Source: Gentiana macrophylla (taxonomy: Eukaryota > Streptophyta > Magnoliopsida > Gentianales > Gentianaceae). Taken from it: a stretch of 64,000 nt of DNA. The stretch covers positions 35,265,318 through 35,329,317 of the forward strand of contig CM047810.1 in the NCBI GenBank assembly GCA_026214975.1. The letters run 5' to 3'. Under the pieces are notes generated by a model. It worked only from the letters and a program-made list of their open reading frames with translations. It ran no database searches and had not been told where the DNA came from. How positions within the stretch are numbered: the stretch's first letter is position 1; the number at the start of each line of letters is the position of its first letter. This document shows positions 1 to 11,273 of this stretch, in pieces. The translations under genes were made by a program, and so were the position numbers.

Positions 1-397
1 ACTTGGAGGAGCAAGAAACAACCTCATCGTGTCAAGAAGCGATCTTGAAGGCCGGTGAACTAAGGGCACTTGTACTTGGCATTTGTGAAGCTCTATGGCT
101 AAAAAGTGGTACTTGGCCAACTTCAAAGAATCAGACGAAGAACCTATCACACTCTGTTGTGATAATAATTCACCTTATGCATGGCGTAAAGATCCACCCA
201 TCATGATAAAACCAAGCATGTGGACATTGACAGACACTTTCGAAGGAGAAGATTGATGCCAAGATTATTCAACTCCAGATGTTCCTCAAAGCAGATCGAA
301 TGTCGATATTCTTACCAAGGCTATTCCACCTCTTATGTTCAAAGAGATTAAGTAGCAAACTAGGTCGCATCAACATATACAAATTGATTGAGGGGGG
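1..397 (+). pseudogene. Ty1/copia RNase H C-terminal end (copia A)
   Basis: This is the tail of a copia polyprotein, normally the RNase H that removes tRNA and RNA primers during reverse transcription. The residues GELRALVLGICEALWLK match the usual copia RNase H segment before the catalytic CDN block. CDNNS follows in another frame near 155, then a degraded RTKHVDIDRHF-like segment near 215-240 and a terminal block near 280-345. At least two frameshifts separate these pieces. A G-rich polypurine tract (391-397) follows and leads straight into the LTR. Everything upstream is outside the window. Assignment to copia is firm; the clade is not resolved. Confidence 0.8.
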
Positions 398-772
398 TGT
401 GGAAATATTACTCAGCAGACTCAGCCTGCTGAGGCTTCAGCAGGGTGCTCAGCAGATTCCTGAGCCTTAGGATTTTGTGCATAATATTTTTGTACACTTT
501 ATTTAATTATAAACGACATATTAATTGTGATACATATAAACAATTAATATGTCAAACTCTAGTTTACTTTATGTCATAGACACAATTAATATGTCATAGA
601 CATAGCTTTTACTTTTACTTTTGCATGCTTGCCGCCCACATCTACATACTCAAGTGGCCGCCCAAGCTAGTGCTAGTCTCTCTCAATTGTATCTATTTAT
701 ACACCTCTCATATCAATGAATAAGATAAGTTGAAGTTTACTCTTGTGTTAACACATTCTCAAACTCTCTTCA
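398..772 (+). repeat. 3' LTR of copia A
   Basis: A 375-bp unit starts TGTGGAAATATTA directly after the polypurine tract and ends CTCTTCA, giving the expected TG...CA ends. A TATA-like TCTATTTATACAC lies at 692-704, with AATGAATAAGA-type polyadenylation sequence downstream. Immediately after it, at 773, the sequence becomes the middle of an Athila LTR: 773 onward matches 13572 onward. Copia A therefore sits inside that LTR. Its partner LTR and left TSD (predicted GTTTT, matching 773-777) are outside the window. Confidence 0.8.
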
Positions 773-1504
773 GTTTTTAATAAAGGTTGTTTCTTATTCA
801 TGCTTATTCAAGTTTAATTTGCTTTTATATCGGAAGATATGCATGTGTTGATTGTTTATTGTTGATGGAAGTCTTAATAAACCCTAGATCACCATGAATA
901 AGAATAGTAATTCGAATCTATCATAACGGAAGTTAATAGGTCTGATTACTAGATTATAAACACAAAGTTTGCACCTTTGGTTAGAAAACGCGTTAATCTT
1001 ACATCGGAAGATAATAGATTGATAGATGAACTTTCTAAGGAATTAGGGTTCATGTTTAGGTAAGGTGAATCACAACTCAATAAAACCGCAATATAATCGA
1101 GATAGGGAATCAATGCTTGTTGGATAGGTGGATCAATCTCGCTTGCTCGTTATAAATTTGATTTAAATCCTTAAAAGCTTGAATTTGTCTAGTTAGTTTA
1201 CTTTTATCTCGCACCTTAGATTAGTTAGTTTAAATTGGTTCGCAGCCCGTATCCTTCCTGGCTTTAGATCATCTCTTCGTCCCGCTTTTACGTTTCGATT
1301 AAGTTTAATTTACATGATTCGCTTAGTTTTATCCGCTATTTAGCTCGATGAATCGTGACATAGGTTAGTTAGATAAAAACTAGAAATCACAATCGCTTAG
1401 TTCCCCGTAAGATCGACCCGGCATTAGCCTCCATACTACGATCCTTATACTTGAGGTTAACCGGATTATTACTTGTTTATTTTGTGTTGATAAAATCCGT
1501 GACA
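773..1504 (+). repeat. 5' LTR of the Athila element (3' half only)
   Basis: It aligns base for base with 13572-14305 apart from a handful of 1-2 base indels and substitutions. It ends GTGACA at 1504, six bases before the primer site. The missing first half lies left of copia A, outside the window. Confidence 0.9.
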
Positions 1505-1510
1505 AGTTTT

Positions 1511-1528
1511 TGGCGCCGTTGCGGGGAA
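1511..1528 (+). other. Primer binding site, tRNA-Asp-like
   Basis: TGGCGCCGTTGCGGGGAA follows the LTR end after the spacer AGTTTT. The canonical Athila site complementary to plant tRNA-Asp is TGGCGCCGTTGCCGGGGA. One C appears missing here, which may be a mutation or a sequence error. Confidence 0.85.
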
Positions 1529-2118
1529 CCGGACGGTTGTCTAGTTTTTATTTTCGATTTCTGCTTTTTCCGCTTGTTTTTGTTTCGCTTTCCTGCTTTT
1601 AATCCGCTTTAAATTCTGCTTTTAGTTGATAATTGTTTTAGGTAGTTGTTAAGTAGATAATTAGGGTTTAAAACTCTCCTTAGTATTTTTCTTGAAGTTA
1701 GATCTTCATCCCTTCGCTTTTTTTTTCGACGTTCTTTCTTCCCTTCTTGCATTCTCTGCAAATTCTCGCTTTTGTTCTAAGTTTTCCGTGAGCAAACGGG
1801 CGTGCCTGGATATTGGGCGCCCGTCCACCGAAATTATCAATTCTGCTTCGTTTTATTCATTTAGACGAGCGTCCATAAGTTTTGGGCGCCTGCTCAGATT
1901 CGTCATCCGACGCGCGTTTAAATTACTAAACGCCCGTCCGATCTCAATTTCATCACGGACGCCCGTCCAATCTTTTGGGCGTCCGTCCGGTATTGTTTTC
2001 CTTAACACTTTTGTTTCCTTTTCTTCTTTCCCTTTCCTCTCTTTAGGCTTTTAATTTTTAGTTTAGGCTTTTACTTTCTTAGTTTTAAGGTTTTGTTCCA
2101 CTTGTTTTTGGTCCGTTT
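1529..2118 (+). other. Athila untranslated leader
   Basis: This is a T-rich leader between primer site and gag ATG. An open frame at 1692-2054 does not look like protein and is probably chance. From 1797 to 1995 it contains a cluster of near-palindromic motifs of the type GGACGCCCGTCC, GGGCGCCCGTCC and GACGAGCGTCC, the same motif found in this family's LTRs and before its second ORF. Confidence 0.6.
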
Positions 2119-3790
2119 ATGCAAACTCGAGTCAAAGGACCGTTAATATACACCCTCGACCGAAGCGAACCATAGTCCGGCCAAACAGCGGAATTTCCGC
2201 TCATGCGGTTCTAGCAGCGCATGAGCCGAGCGAGATCTTGAAGAACAACTAGCAAGAGAAATCACCGATTTTGTGATAATGGCCACGATAATAGACGTAC
2301 ATTGGCGGACTACGCCATGCCAGGCGAAGTCAAGGTCAACCCGGCTATTGTTATTCCAAATGATTCTCGCACAAACCTTTGAGCCGGGCCAGGACTCATC
2401 CGGATGATGCAAAGACGCATCAATTTTTCACGGCTACCAATCGTAGAATCCGCATACCCACTTACACACATTCTCTAGAGATATGCGGTACTACACGCAT
2501 CCAAGGAGTAAGTGAGGATGCTATCAAACCGAAACTATTTCCATTTTCGTTGAAAGGGGAGGCCAAAGAGTGGTACACCTCTCTCCCATCTCAATCTATT
2601 ACCACACGGGCGAACTCTCGAAAAGGAGTTCTTGAGTCAATATTTTCCACCTTCAAAGACAAACCCAAAGGCTTAAATGACATTTTCACATTTTATCGAG
2701 AGAGAATGAATCTTTCTTCGAGTGTTGGAAGAGATTCAAGTCCCTTCTTAGAAAATGCCCCACCATGGCTTGCCACCGGAAAGGCAAGTCAATACATTCT
2801 TCAATGGATTGACCGAGCTTACAAAAGGCATGGTCAATAGTTCTTCAGCGGGGCATTTCAAGAAAACGCTGATGAGGATGGGCATTGTTTGAGGACATTG
2901 CAAAATATAACTATGCCCCTCTTATCAAGCAATTCAAGCACCTCCTCCTCCCAAGGTTGAGGAAGTCAATTTACAAAGTTTGATTGCCATCTTGCAGTGC
3001 GAGATGGCCCCACCTCAAGTTTCCAATCCTATAAATCAAACTTCCTCTTTTCCACGTAACCCTCAGTTCAGACATTGCGAAATTGTTGCGACCGCCATAT
3101 GAATGGCCAATGTCAATTTAATCCCCTCGCACCTTATCAAGTAAATGCTTGTTCATGACTATGGACAAGACAATCAAGTCACATGTCAAAATTGTGACGA
3201 GGTGGGGCACACTTCTAAATTCTCGCCCTATGAACGGACGAATCGCGAAGTGAATGCATTCTGGCGGCCGTAACAATCAAAGGTTCAATCGGTTTCCAGT
3301 GCCAGGGCAATTTTCAAAACCAAGGGTTTAATCCATCTTCAAATTTCAATCCCAATTCGAATTTTAATTCAATCGAATTTCAACGAAACCCCAGGTTTTA
3401 ATCGAGATCAAAACTCGAATTTTTCCAATCCTACGCAAAAATTCAATCGAATTGGCCTTCCAATTCAAATTCTCAATTTCAAAATCGCCCACCAAATTTC
3501 TATGCTCCAAATCTCCAAAACTCTCAAGGCCCCTCCCAACCTACAAATCTTGAGGCTAAGTTGGAAGAGCAAAGTAGATCGATGAAGAATCTTGAGAGAC
3601 AAATTGGGCAATCCGGTCGAGCAGCTTGGCTTAGACCCCCAGTATAAACCCGCCAGCTTTCACCGAGAAGAATCCAAAGGGTGGTCAAGTTGCTCAGTGA
3701 TGTGAACAAAGGCCCATGTCTTGACCTTGTGCCATCAATTCAATACGGTGAGGAGGAGGCCAAGGCAATGAATCTAAGGAGCGGTACACA
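2119..3790 (+). pseudogene. Athila gag (nucleocapsid polyprotein), frameshifted
   Basis: Gag packages the RNA in virus-like particles. The ATG at 2119 begins MQTRVKGPLIYTLDRSEP, a typical Athila gag start. Frames then shift repeatedly. Recognisable blocks include GVSEDAIKPKLFPFSLKG and EAKEWYTSLPSQSITT (about 2500-2600), which are hallmark Athila gag sequence, and a further block to about 2840. A zinc-knuckle remnant CQNCDEVGHTSKF lies near 3190; its last cysteine is lost (Ser). An Asn/Phe-rich stretch follows (3290-3520). The segment ends near NLRSGTQVS (about 3770), where Athila gag usually passes into pol. It is not translatable as one protein. Confidence 0.85.
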
Positions 3791-4775
3791 AGTTAGTGGT
3801 CCTTCCCATCCGGGAAACCACTAGCCCCTCCTCGCCATTGATAAGGCGGGAGGGAAGCCGAGCACCTACACTCCCTCAATCGCAAGAGAAAACTCGTGGC
3901 CGATCCTCGAGAGGTGAAGAATTTGGTGATCCTCAAGTGGCTGATCCTTTGAGGACCAAAAGCAAGCAAAAGTCGAGGCCGATCCCCGACTACCGAGAAA
4001 TCAAAAAAAGCTGCTCGTTGGAAGGATCTCGAAGACAGAGTCGCCGCTGCATCCTCGAAAAGGTTTTCTCTGAGGATGACCTTAAGAAACTTCCATTTCC
4101 ACCGAGAAAGAGCAACATTCCTTTGATTGAGGATAAGAAGTACTGAAAGGTGCCGAACCTTTTTGAAAAATACTCAGTGAATCTTCCATTGTCGGATGTC
4201 TTAGTCGAGATGCCTAAGTATACAAAATTTATCAAGGATGTTGTGTCTTCTAAAAAGAAATTAGCAGCATGGAAAGGCGATTGGTGAGGATTGTTCCATG
4301 ATTAATTATGAAAACTTACCAATTAAAAGAGGTGACCCCCGCAAATTTGTACTTACAGCTTTGATGGGAGGTCTAGTCTTCCCAAATTCTTTGTGTGATC
4401 TAGGTGCCTCTATAAGCCTTATGCCAATGTCTCAGATGCAAACAAATGGTTTACAAAGCCTTCTAGAACCCACTACTATGAGTTTACAATTCATGGATAG
4501 ATCCTCTAAGAAAGCTTCAGAATCCTAAAAGACGTTTTGGTTCAGATTGATCGATTTACCTTTCCAGCTTGATTGGTATGTTTTAGATATAGAGAAAGAC
4601 TAAAACGCTCCTTGATTCTAGGAAGACCTTTCTTATCTACAACTAGAGCTCTCATCGATCGCGATGGTGGGCACGTGACTATCCGAGTTGGTGATCAAGG
4701 GGTGAGTTACAATGTCTTAAAGTCCATTCAAGTACCCTCCGCCCTCCAACCGGCTTTTCCATTGATTATATGATG
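3791..4775 (+). pseudogene. Athila aspartic protease region
   Basis: This is the retroviral-type aspartic protease that would cleave the polyprotein. The active-site segment CDLGASISLMP lies at about 4394-4427; DLGAS replaces the DTG/DSG of other families, as is normal in Athila. Upstream, 3796-4146 is a charged linker. Downstream, 4573-4773 holds the ILGRPFLSTTRALID block typical of the protease C-terminal half. Stops and frameshifts near 4150 and 4530 separate the parts. It is continuous with the RT region in gene order. Confidence 0.8.
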
Positions 4776-5079
4776 GATGATTTCACCGACTATATGGATA
4801 AGCAAGTCATGGTCAGTAGAAGCGTAATATGAGCGATTAGTTGATAATCTGAATACTCATGGTAGGGTGAATCTGGATCAACTAGCGGTGATTTTGAGGA
4901 AGCGCCATTGGAAGGAGAAGCTTTGGCGGTGGGACCACGAGTAAACTCAATGATATTGAGTTGAAAAGTGGAGATCTCAAGTCTAGTTTGAAGACCCTCA
5001 TGGATTTGGTGTTGAAGCCGTTACCTAAACATCTTAAGTATGTGTTCTTAAGAGAAGGCGACAAGCTTCCTTTAATCAT

Positions 5080-6535
5080 ATCTCGCCAAGCTTTCCCGTA
5101 TAGAGGAAATGAAACTGATCAACGTCTTGAAGAAGAATGAAAAAGCTTTTGGTTGGCAAGTAGAGATATCGTGGAATATCTCCGACATCTCGCATGCACA
5201 AGATCAAGACGAATGAGGGCGCCAAGTGTGTCGATGTATTTCCAGCCAAGGCTCAACCTCACATGCAAGAGGTAGTCAAGAAGGAAATTATAAAGCTTCT
5301 AGATATGGGTATCATTTACGCCATTGCAGACAGTGAGTGGGTGTCCCCGACTCAGGTAGTCCCCAAAAAAGGGGGAATTACTATTGAGAGGAATGAGAAG
5401 GGCGAAGAGATAGCATTGAGGCTCGTTACGGGATACAGAGTATGTATCGATTATCGAAAGCTCAATGAGGTCACACTCGAAAGATCATTTCCCCTTCCAT
5501 TCATTGACCGGATGCTTGAGCGTCCTCGGGGGGCACGATTCTATCGCTTCCTGGATGGATATTCGTGATACTTCCAGATACCCATCGATCCTCGTTGACC
5601 AAGAGAAGACCACTTTCACTTGCCCTTATGGTACATTCGCCCACAAAGCGGATGCCATTTGGTCTATGCAATGCCCCACCACCTTCAAAGGTGTATGATG
5701 GCAATCTTTGACGGGCTAGTTGAAAAGTGCATGGAGATTTTTATGGATGATTTCTGTCTTTGGTCAATCCTTCGACGATTGCCTCGATAATCTTGATCAA
5801 AAAGTATCTAGATGTGTGGAAAGAACCTAGTACTTAATTGGGAAAAATGCCATTTCATGGTAGATGAAGGAATAGTTCTTGGCCACAAGATCTCCGCCAA
5901 AGGTATAGAAGTTGACAGGCAAAAGTAGAAGCTATCGAGAAGATGAACTATCCTAAAATGTGCGCGAAGTGAGAGGCTTTCTTGGACATGTCGGCTTTTA
6001 CTGTATGTTCATTCAAGATTTTTCCAAGATAGCCAAGCCCCGCCCACTTTACTAAAGGAAGACGTTGAGTTTATTTTTGATGAGAGCCGCAAGCAAGCGC
6101 TTGAGGAGCTTAAGGATCGCTTAATATCTCGCTCCGATTCTTATATCGCCTCGATCGAACCTCGCCATTTGAGCTTATGTGCGACGATCAAACTATGCTC
6201 AAGGTGCCGTTTCTAGGGCAAAAGATCAAGGAAAGTTCCACCTATCTATTACGCAAGTCACACATTGAACCCTCTCTCAAGTTAACTATACTACTATCGA
6301 AAAGGAACTATCGGCCGTAGTCTTTGCTATGGACAAGTTTCGTAGTTACTTGTTAGGAGCTCAAGTGATCGTGTGGACTGATCACGCTGCTTTGCGTTAT
6401 CTGATGACTAAGAAAGAGGCTAAACCGCGCTTACTACGTTGGATATTGACCCTACAAGAGTTTGACGTTCAAATTAAGGACAAAAAGGGCAGTGAAAATG
6501 TAGTGGCGGATCACGTCTCTAGAATGTTAAGTGAG
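5080..6535 (+). pseudogene. Athila reverse transcriptase and RNase H
   Basis: This part copies element RNA to DNA. RT fingers and palm are visible from about 5190: WVSPTQVVPKKGG, RVCIDYRKLNEVT, then FPLPFIDRMLER. FLDGYS at about 5550 holds the first catalytic Asp. After a frameshift, TTFTCPYGTFA (about 5610) and the catalytic FMDD box at about 5740-5751 are seen. LGHKIS and RGFLGHV blocks follow near 5880 and 5970, and an ELMCD RNase H start near 6170. A good frame from 6329 reads [19 protein letters not shown] and ends near 6530 with VADHVSRM. Catalytic motifs survive, but at least six indels break the frame. Confidence 0.9.
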
Positions 6536-8218
6536 GAAAAGGATGAACCAGATGATATAGATCTTTACTTTCCTCTAGAGAACATCATGTTGATCGATGG
6601 CCGCTCCCCTGATGTTCCATGGTATTCTTCCATTGTAAACTACCTTCATGGCCGTTATCTCGATCCAGAGATGTCTTATCAGGAGAAGAAAAAGTTCTTC
6701 TCAGATATAAAGTATTTCGTTTGGGATGAACCTTATCTTTTCAAGATCTGTAAAGATGGTTTGCTTAGGAGATGTGTTCCCGAATCTGAGCAACGCGATA
6801 TAATCGAGCAATGCCATAGTGGACCCACAGGTGGTCACTTTGGTCCTTGGAAAACCGTTGCTAAGATCTTTCAATCCGGTTTCTATTGGCCTACGATCTT
6901 TAAAGATACGGAAGCTTTCTACAAAGCTTGTGATAGGTGCCAAAGAACCGGTACTCGACAAGGCGCTTTTTGACATGCCTTTAAAACCCATCCTCGAATG
7001 CGAAGTCTTTGATGTATGGGGTATCGATTTTATGGGACCATTCCCATCATCTTGCGTAATAAATACATACTTGTCTCGTGACTACGTGTCCAAATGGGTG
7101 GAGGCTCAAGCCACTCCTCACAATGATCATAAGACGGTGATGAAATTTCTAAAGAAGAATATCTTCGTGAGGTTTGGATGTCCACGTGCCTTGATCGAGT
7201 GATGAAGGGACGATTTCGCAACCCGACCCACAGAGAAAGTACTTGAGAAGTATGGTGTTCGTCATAAAATTGGCACACCGTACCATCCTATGACTAGTGG
7301 TCAGGTTGAAAGGAGCAACCAGAGCATTAAGAAGATCCTGGAGAAGACTGTTAACAGTCATAGGAAAGACTGGAGTCTAAAGTTGGATGATGTACTGTGG
7401 GCATATCGAATGACCTATAAGACCCCATGGGGGTACATCACCATATCAAATGGTCTACGGAAACCATGTCATCTCGCCCGTCCGAGTTAGAGCATAGAGC
7501 TTATTGGGCTACAAAGTTTTCTCAACTTTGATTCCCAATCTTGTGGGAAGCATCGACTACTAAGCAGCTATACATGAGCCGGATTTAATTCGCACTCCAG
7601 GCCTATGAAAGTGCCAGGATTAGTAAAGATAAGATGAAGCTACTCCACGATGCTAAGATTAAGAAAAGAGAATTTCATGTCGGCGAACAAGTTCTTCTAT
7701 ATAATTCCAGGTTACATCTGCTTCTGGAAAGTTAAGACACGTTGGTCCGCCCTTTCGAGATTCTCCAAATCATTCCGGGAGGCGTTCTAGAACTTCGTGG
7801 TTATAGTGGTGAACCGTTTCGAGTCAACGGTCAAAGGTGCAAACACTATATTGGTGAACCCAAAGAGACATCTTTGATTGTTAAATTTCTCGATATTCTC
7901 GGATGTGGTGTTCCGCGAGTCGAAGACTTTAGCGAGTTATCACCCGACTTGTTCTCCGAGGATGACGGAAGTGACCCTTCTGAAGAAGTTCTAGCAGGTA
8001 GTGCTGATATGGAAGAGTTTGAAAGGGAGCGTCAGTTGAAGCGTCATCAGAGGGCTCAGAGGATGAGGAGGTCACCCATGGGGAAGTTCAAGCGTATGTG
8101 GAAAGCTATTAAAGATTTCACCCCATGTGTGAGATGCTGTTTCTGCAGCCACACTACTGATCAGAGCTTACACGAGGTAGTGGCTGGCAGAAAAGTCAAA
8201 TGGCCTGATCCAGGCTGA
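6536..8218 (+). pseudogene. Athila integrase
   Basis: Integrase inserts the cDNA into chromosomes. The N-terminal HHCC zinc finger is complete at about 6800-6950 ([11 protein letters not shown] ... FYWPTIF ... CDRCQRTG). The core starts with VWGIDFMGP (about 7015), carrying the first catalytic Asp. The second Asp region, near 7195-7205, is damaged by a stop (ALIE then TGA). The Glu lies in [12 protein letters not shown] at about 7296-7330. The C-terminal domain continues to 8218 with GEPFRVNGQRCKHY, followed by an acidic and basic tail (EDDGSDPSEE). No chromodomain is visible, as expected for Athila. Frameshifts occur near 6970, 7200, 7490 and 7735. Confidence 0.9.
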
Positions 8219-8230
8219 GTTTTAAACGGT

Positions 8231-8859
8231 GTCGAGCTAACGACATTAACCAAAAGCGCCACTAGGGGGCAACCTAGATATCGTTCTTTTAGTTGTTTTT
8301 GTTTTATGCTTTGATAGTGTTAGTATTTAAGTTTAGTTTATTCAGTTTTAGCCTTATTAAGTTTTTGTTTTTATCTGTCAGTTAGTTGTGCTTTCTAGAT
8401 ATGGATTTCGTGTTCACCCGAGGAGTTACCTTTCCTTAGAGGATTCCACTCATTACCGTAGATGACGGACCGGGAGGAACCATCGCTTTTGCACGTAGAT
8501 TTTGACATTAGTACCAGCGTCAAGACGGTCACCTATGTTCTCATTGTTCCCGTAGTTCGGGAGGTGGAGACTTTACTACCGAGGAGTTACAGCAGCTCTG
8601 GGACGCCCTTACACAATCCTCAATGATCCGATGTCGACAGATTTAGCGCTAGTGCCGCAGCCGAGCACTTTCGAGGTGTTGATGTAGCCGGTGAGGACCG
8701 GGGTTTACAAGATGAGTATGACTTCCTCCGGCGATTGACATGCTCCGCCGCCTCATTCGAGTGATCGATTGGTCGGACATTTATGATGACTAGCGTTCTT
8801 AGGATGTTTCGTCGAGCAAACGACGTAAAACAAAAGCGCCCGAGTGGGAGGCAACCCAA
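8231..8859 (+). repeat. Duplicated ~47-bp spacer motif after pol
   Basis: The motif GTCGAGCWAACGAC, then AAAAGCGCC, then GG(G/A)GGCAACC occurs at 8231-8276 and again at 8811-8859, 580 bp apart. A related sequence after the pol frame is a recurring landmark of Athila elements. Between the copies, a broken coding-looking stretch includes LQDEYDFLRRL (about 8707-8739). I do not recognise that product. Confidence 0.6.
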
Positions 8860-9809
8860 CGTTTTCCATCTGCTTTTATTTATTTTCTAGTAATTTTGTA
8901 CTTCATTTGCTTTTTATTTGTATTTTTGAAGTTTTATATAAGTTTAATAAGAAAGGGCAATTTTGAATTTGATTTGTATGAAAATTTTATAATTTTTGCA
9001 CTTATACTGCTTGGACGCCCGTCCGTAACTCCGACGCCCGTCCGCCATGACCAATTTTAGGACGAAGGCCCACTAAGCCTGGACGCCCGTCTGATTTATT
9101 CCTCCAATCTCAGTATGTGATTTAAACTCTTGGGCGAAGCGTTTAATAAATCGGGCGCCCGTCCGCCTCATCCGTCTTCCAGTGGGCGCCCGTCCACCGA
9201 GTTGGACGAGCGCCCAACCTCTGTCTATATATACCCTTCTTCGAGTGAACCTTCACTTTTCGTAATTTCAAAAGCAAAACGGTTTCTCTCCTCCTTTTGC
9301 CCTAAAATCGCCAATTCTAAACCGCTTTTGAGCGATTCAAAGTGCTTGCGAGCCGCCCTTGATACCCTCTCTTTGATTTTCATAACCAAATCCCCAAAAC
9401 ACGATATTTTTGGAGAATCGGACCCCATTGCAAATCGACTTTTGGAAGAAAAATTTGATTTTGGAGGTCATTTTTGTGTTGTTTGGACTCGCTTTCACCT
9501 CAATCAACATCTACTCACCCTACTCGGTAAGTTAGTAACAACTTTTCTAGATTTCATTCACGCTTTTTGTGAGTTCGATCTTTGGGTCGGCTCGCTTTTC
9601 TTGAATGTTACCTTAATTTGTTTTTTTTTCCGGTTTTGGTGTTTCTTTCTGCTCTGCTTTGGTGATGTGGTGTTGTGATGGGTGATGAATGGATTGTTTG
9701 GTGATGGTTATGGTGGTGGTTGTGGTTTGGTTGTTTTGAAATCCCGCTTTGGATGTTAAACGGGTATCTTTTGTGCACATTAGATTGTTTGGTTTGGACT
9801 AGCGTGGAA
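8860..9809 (+). promoter_or_regulatory. Leader of the second ORF with TATA-like box
   Basis: Six GGACGCCCGTCC-type near-palindromes lie at about 9013-9215. They are followed at 9224-9233 by TCTATATATA. The same order, motif cluster then TATA, occurs in the 3' LTR of this element (cluster 13085-13275, TATA 13304-13314). An open frame at 9130-9678 shows no recognisable domain and I treat it as leader. The stretch 9670-9740 is a GGTGGT/TGGTTG-rich low-complexity tract. Promoter function is inferred. Confidence 0.45.
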
Positions 9810-11273
9810 ATGGTTCATAAGAAGGCGAATGTGAAGAGGCATGGTAAGGAAGTGGCCCGGAGGCGGGAAAAAGCGTAAAGAGATTGACCCTACCTTAGTT
9901 GATCCTAACCGGGTGTGAGTATTCGTGAGCAACCCCTGAGCCACCCAAACTAGGGGCGACCTTAAGAGATGAGCCAACCTCGGAGTCCGAGACGGATGAT
10001 GATGTGCCTTTGGCACGGATGCCTGTAGTTCGAGAGAGGTGGAGGTTCGCTCAGTAATGAGAAACCGCCGATGCTACCCGGGAAGAGGAACCAGCTTGTA
10101 CCTAGGGCAGCCCCTCCTAGAAAGAAATCAAAACCGCTTGCCCGATGCCATTGCCTCGCCGATTCGTGAACCCTGAGCCCATGAAGTTTATACTAAACAT
10201 TACTTTTCGAGAAACATGTTGGTTGAGAGGGCTATTTTGGAGGCGAAGGTCGATCCGGGTTCGTTAAGTTGCTTAAGGATAGGAAGTGGGAAGCCTTGAT
10301 GACAATCCCGACTACCCCGGTGAATAGCTCCTAGTTCGGGAATTTTATGCAAACTGCTCGAAACCGACTTGGGGACAAAGGTAGTCGTGGTTCGAGGGGT
10401 GGAAGTTCCTTTACACCGGAGGTGATTAATCGTAAATACAACTTAGCGGCTTTGAGGGTCGGGATTATAAGGAGGAGATTGTGCATGCATAGGCGAGTTT
10501 GGGACAGATCCTTTGGAGGAGTTGAGATTGAGAGTTTGCCCGGATGTGGCTTGGACGTTGAGACCGGGAGGAGACCGGAAGGAGTTGGTTACCACGACCG
10601 GGCGGAGGATTGGAAGGTCCAAAGGTCGTCGATTCATTCGAGTCGGTTGTTGCCTAAGAACAACTTGACACATTTTCATATAGTGACTGGGCATGTTGTA
10701 TGCGTTGACATTTGGCTTGAATGTGAATGTGGGGCCAGGCATTGTATGACGAGATCTCGATCAATCGAAGGTTTATACACGGAGCTTGATCGTCCCTCAT
10801 TTGATCCACGCTTTGTGCCTCGATGCCGGTGTGCCTGAGTTTGGGGCGATCATAAGTCGAAGAACCCGAGGCCTTTACAAAGGAAAAGAGTAAGCCCTCG
10901 GGACATTCTCGAGCCGGAGGCACCCCAGCGCTGGTTCCTCGGCAACGCCTCGTGCATCCTCCTTCCTCCTTTATCTCCCGCCGTCGATGATGCGGTTAAG
11001 CATGGCAAATAGTTTCCGGAATGGCTCGGTGATATTCGGGATACACAGAACAACATTTTGACGATCCTACAGTGTATATGTGAAGGCCGGCAACCGTGGG
11101 ATGACAGGATTTTCAATCCGAGCTCCGTTGATTATCTTCTTGCTGATGAGATTGAGCAGGTCATTGCGGATGTTCTACACGACTCTGAGTCATCTTCAGA
11201 TGAGGAGCAGCCTGACTCGGCAGCTAGGGCTACGGCACCACCTTCTGGACCCTCCTCTGATCCTCCAAATTGA
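9810..11273 (+). pseudogene. Second Athila ORF, plant-transposon-protein domain
   Basis: The ORF between pol and the 3' LTR starts MVHKKANVKRHGKEVARRRE at 9810. Broken frames carry a series of blocks that I recognise from the 'putative plant transposon protein' domain often annotated in Athila ORFs. These are FVNPEPMKF (about 10164), LVREFYAN before a Trp-Gly stretch (about 10331-10370), FTPEVINRKYNLA (about 10410-10446), then VQRSSIHSSRLLPKNNLTHF and HIVTGHVV (about 10617-10700). The end (11058-11273) is acidic, with SESSSDEEQPDS. Its function is unknown; env-like roles were proposed for this position in some Athila elements, but I see no signal peptide or clear membrane segment. Many frameshifts are present. 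Confidence 0.65.

Noticed and set aside
9130..9678. 182-residue open frame between Athila pol and the second ORF
   Set aside because: It overlaps the palindrome cluster and TATA region, has no recognisable domain and looks like leader sequence.
10347..10838. 163-residue open frame read as an independent gene
   Set aside because: Only parts of it are in the frame of the second Athila ORF; it switches between true and shifted frames, so it is listed only within that pseudogene.
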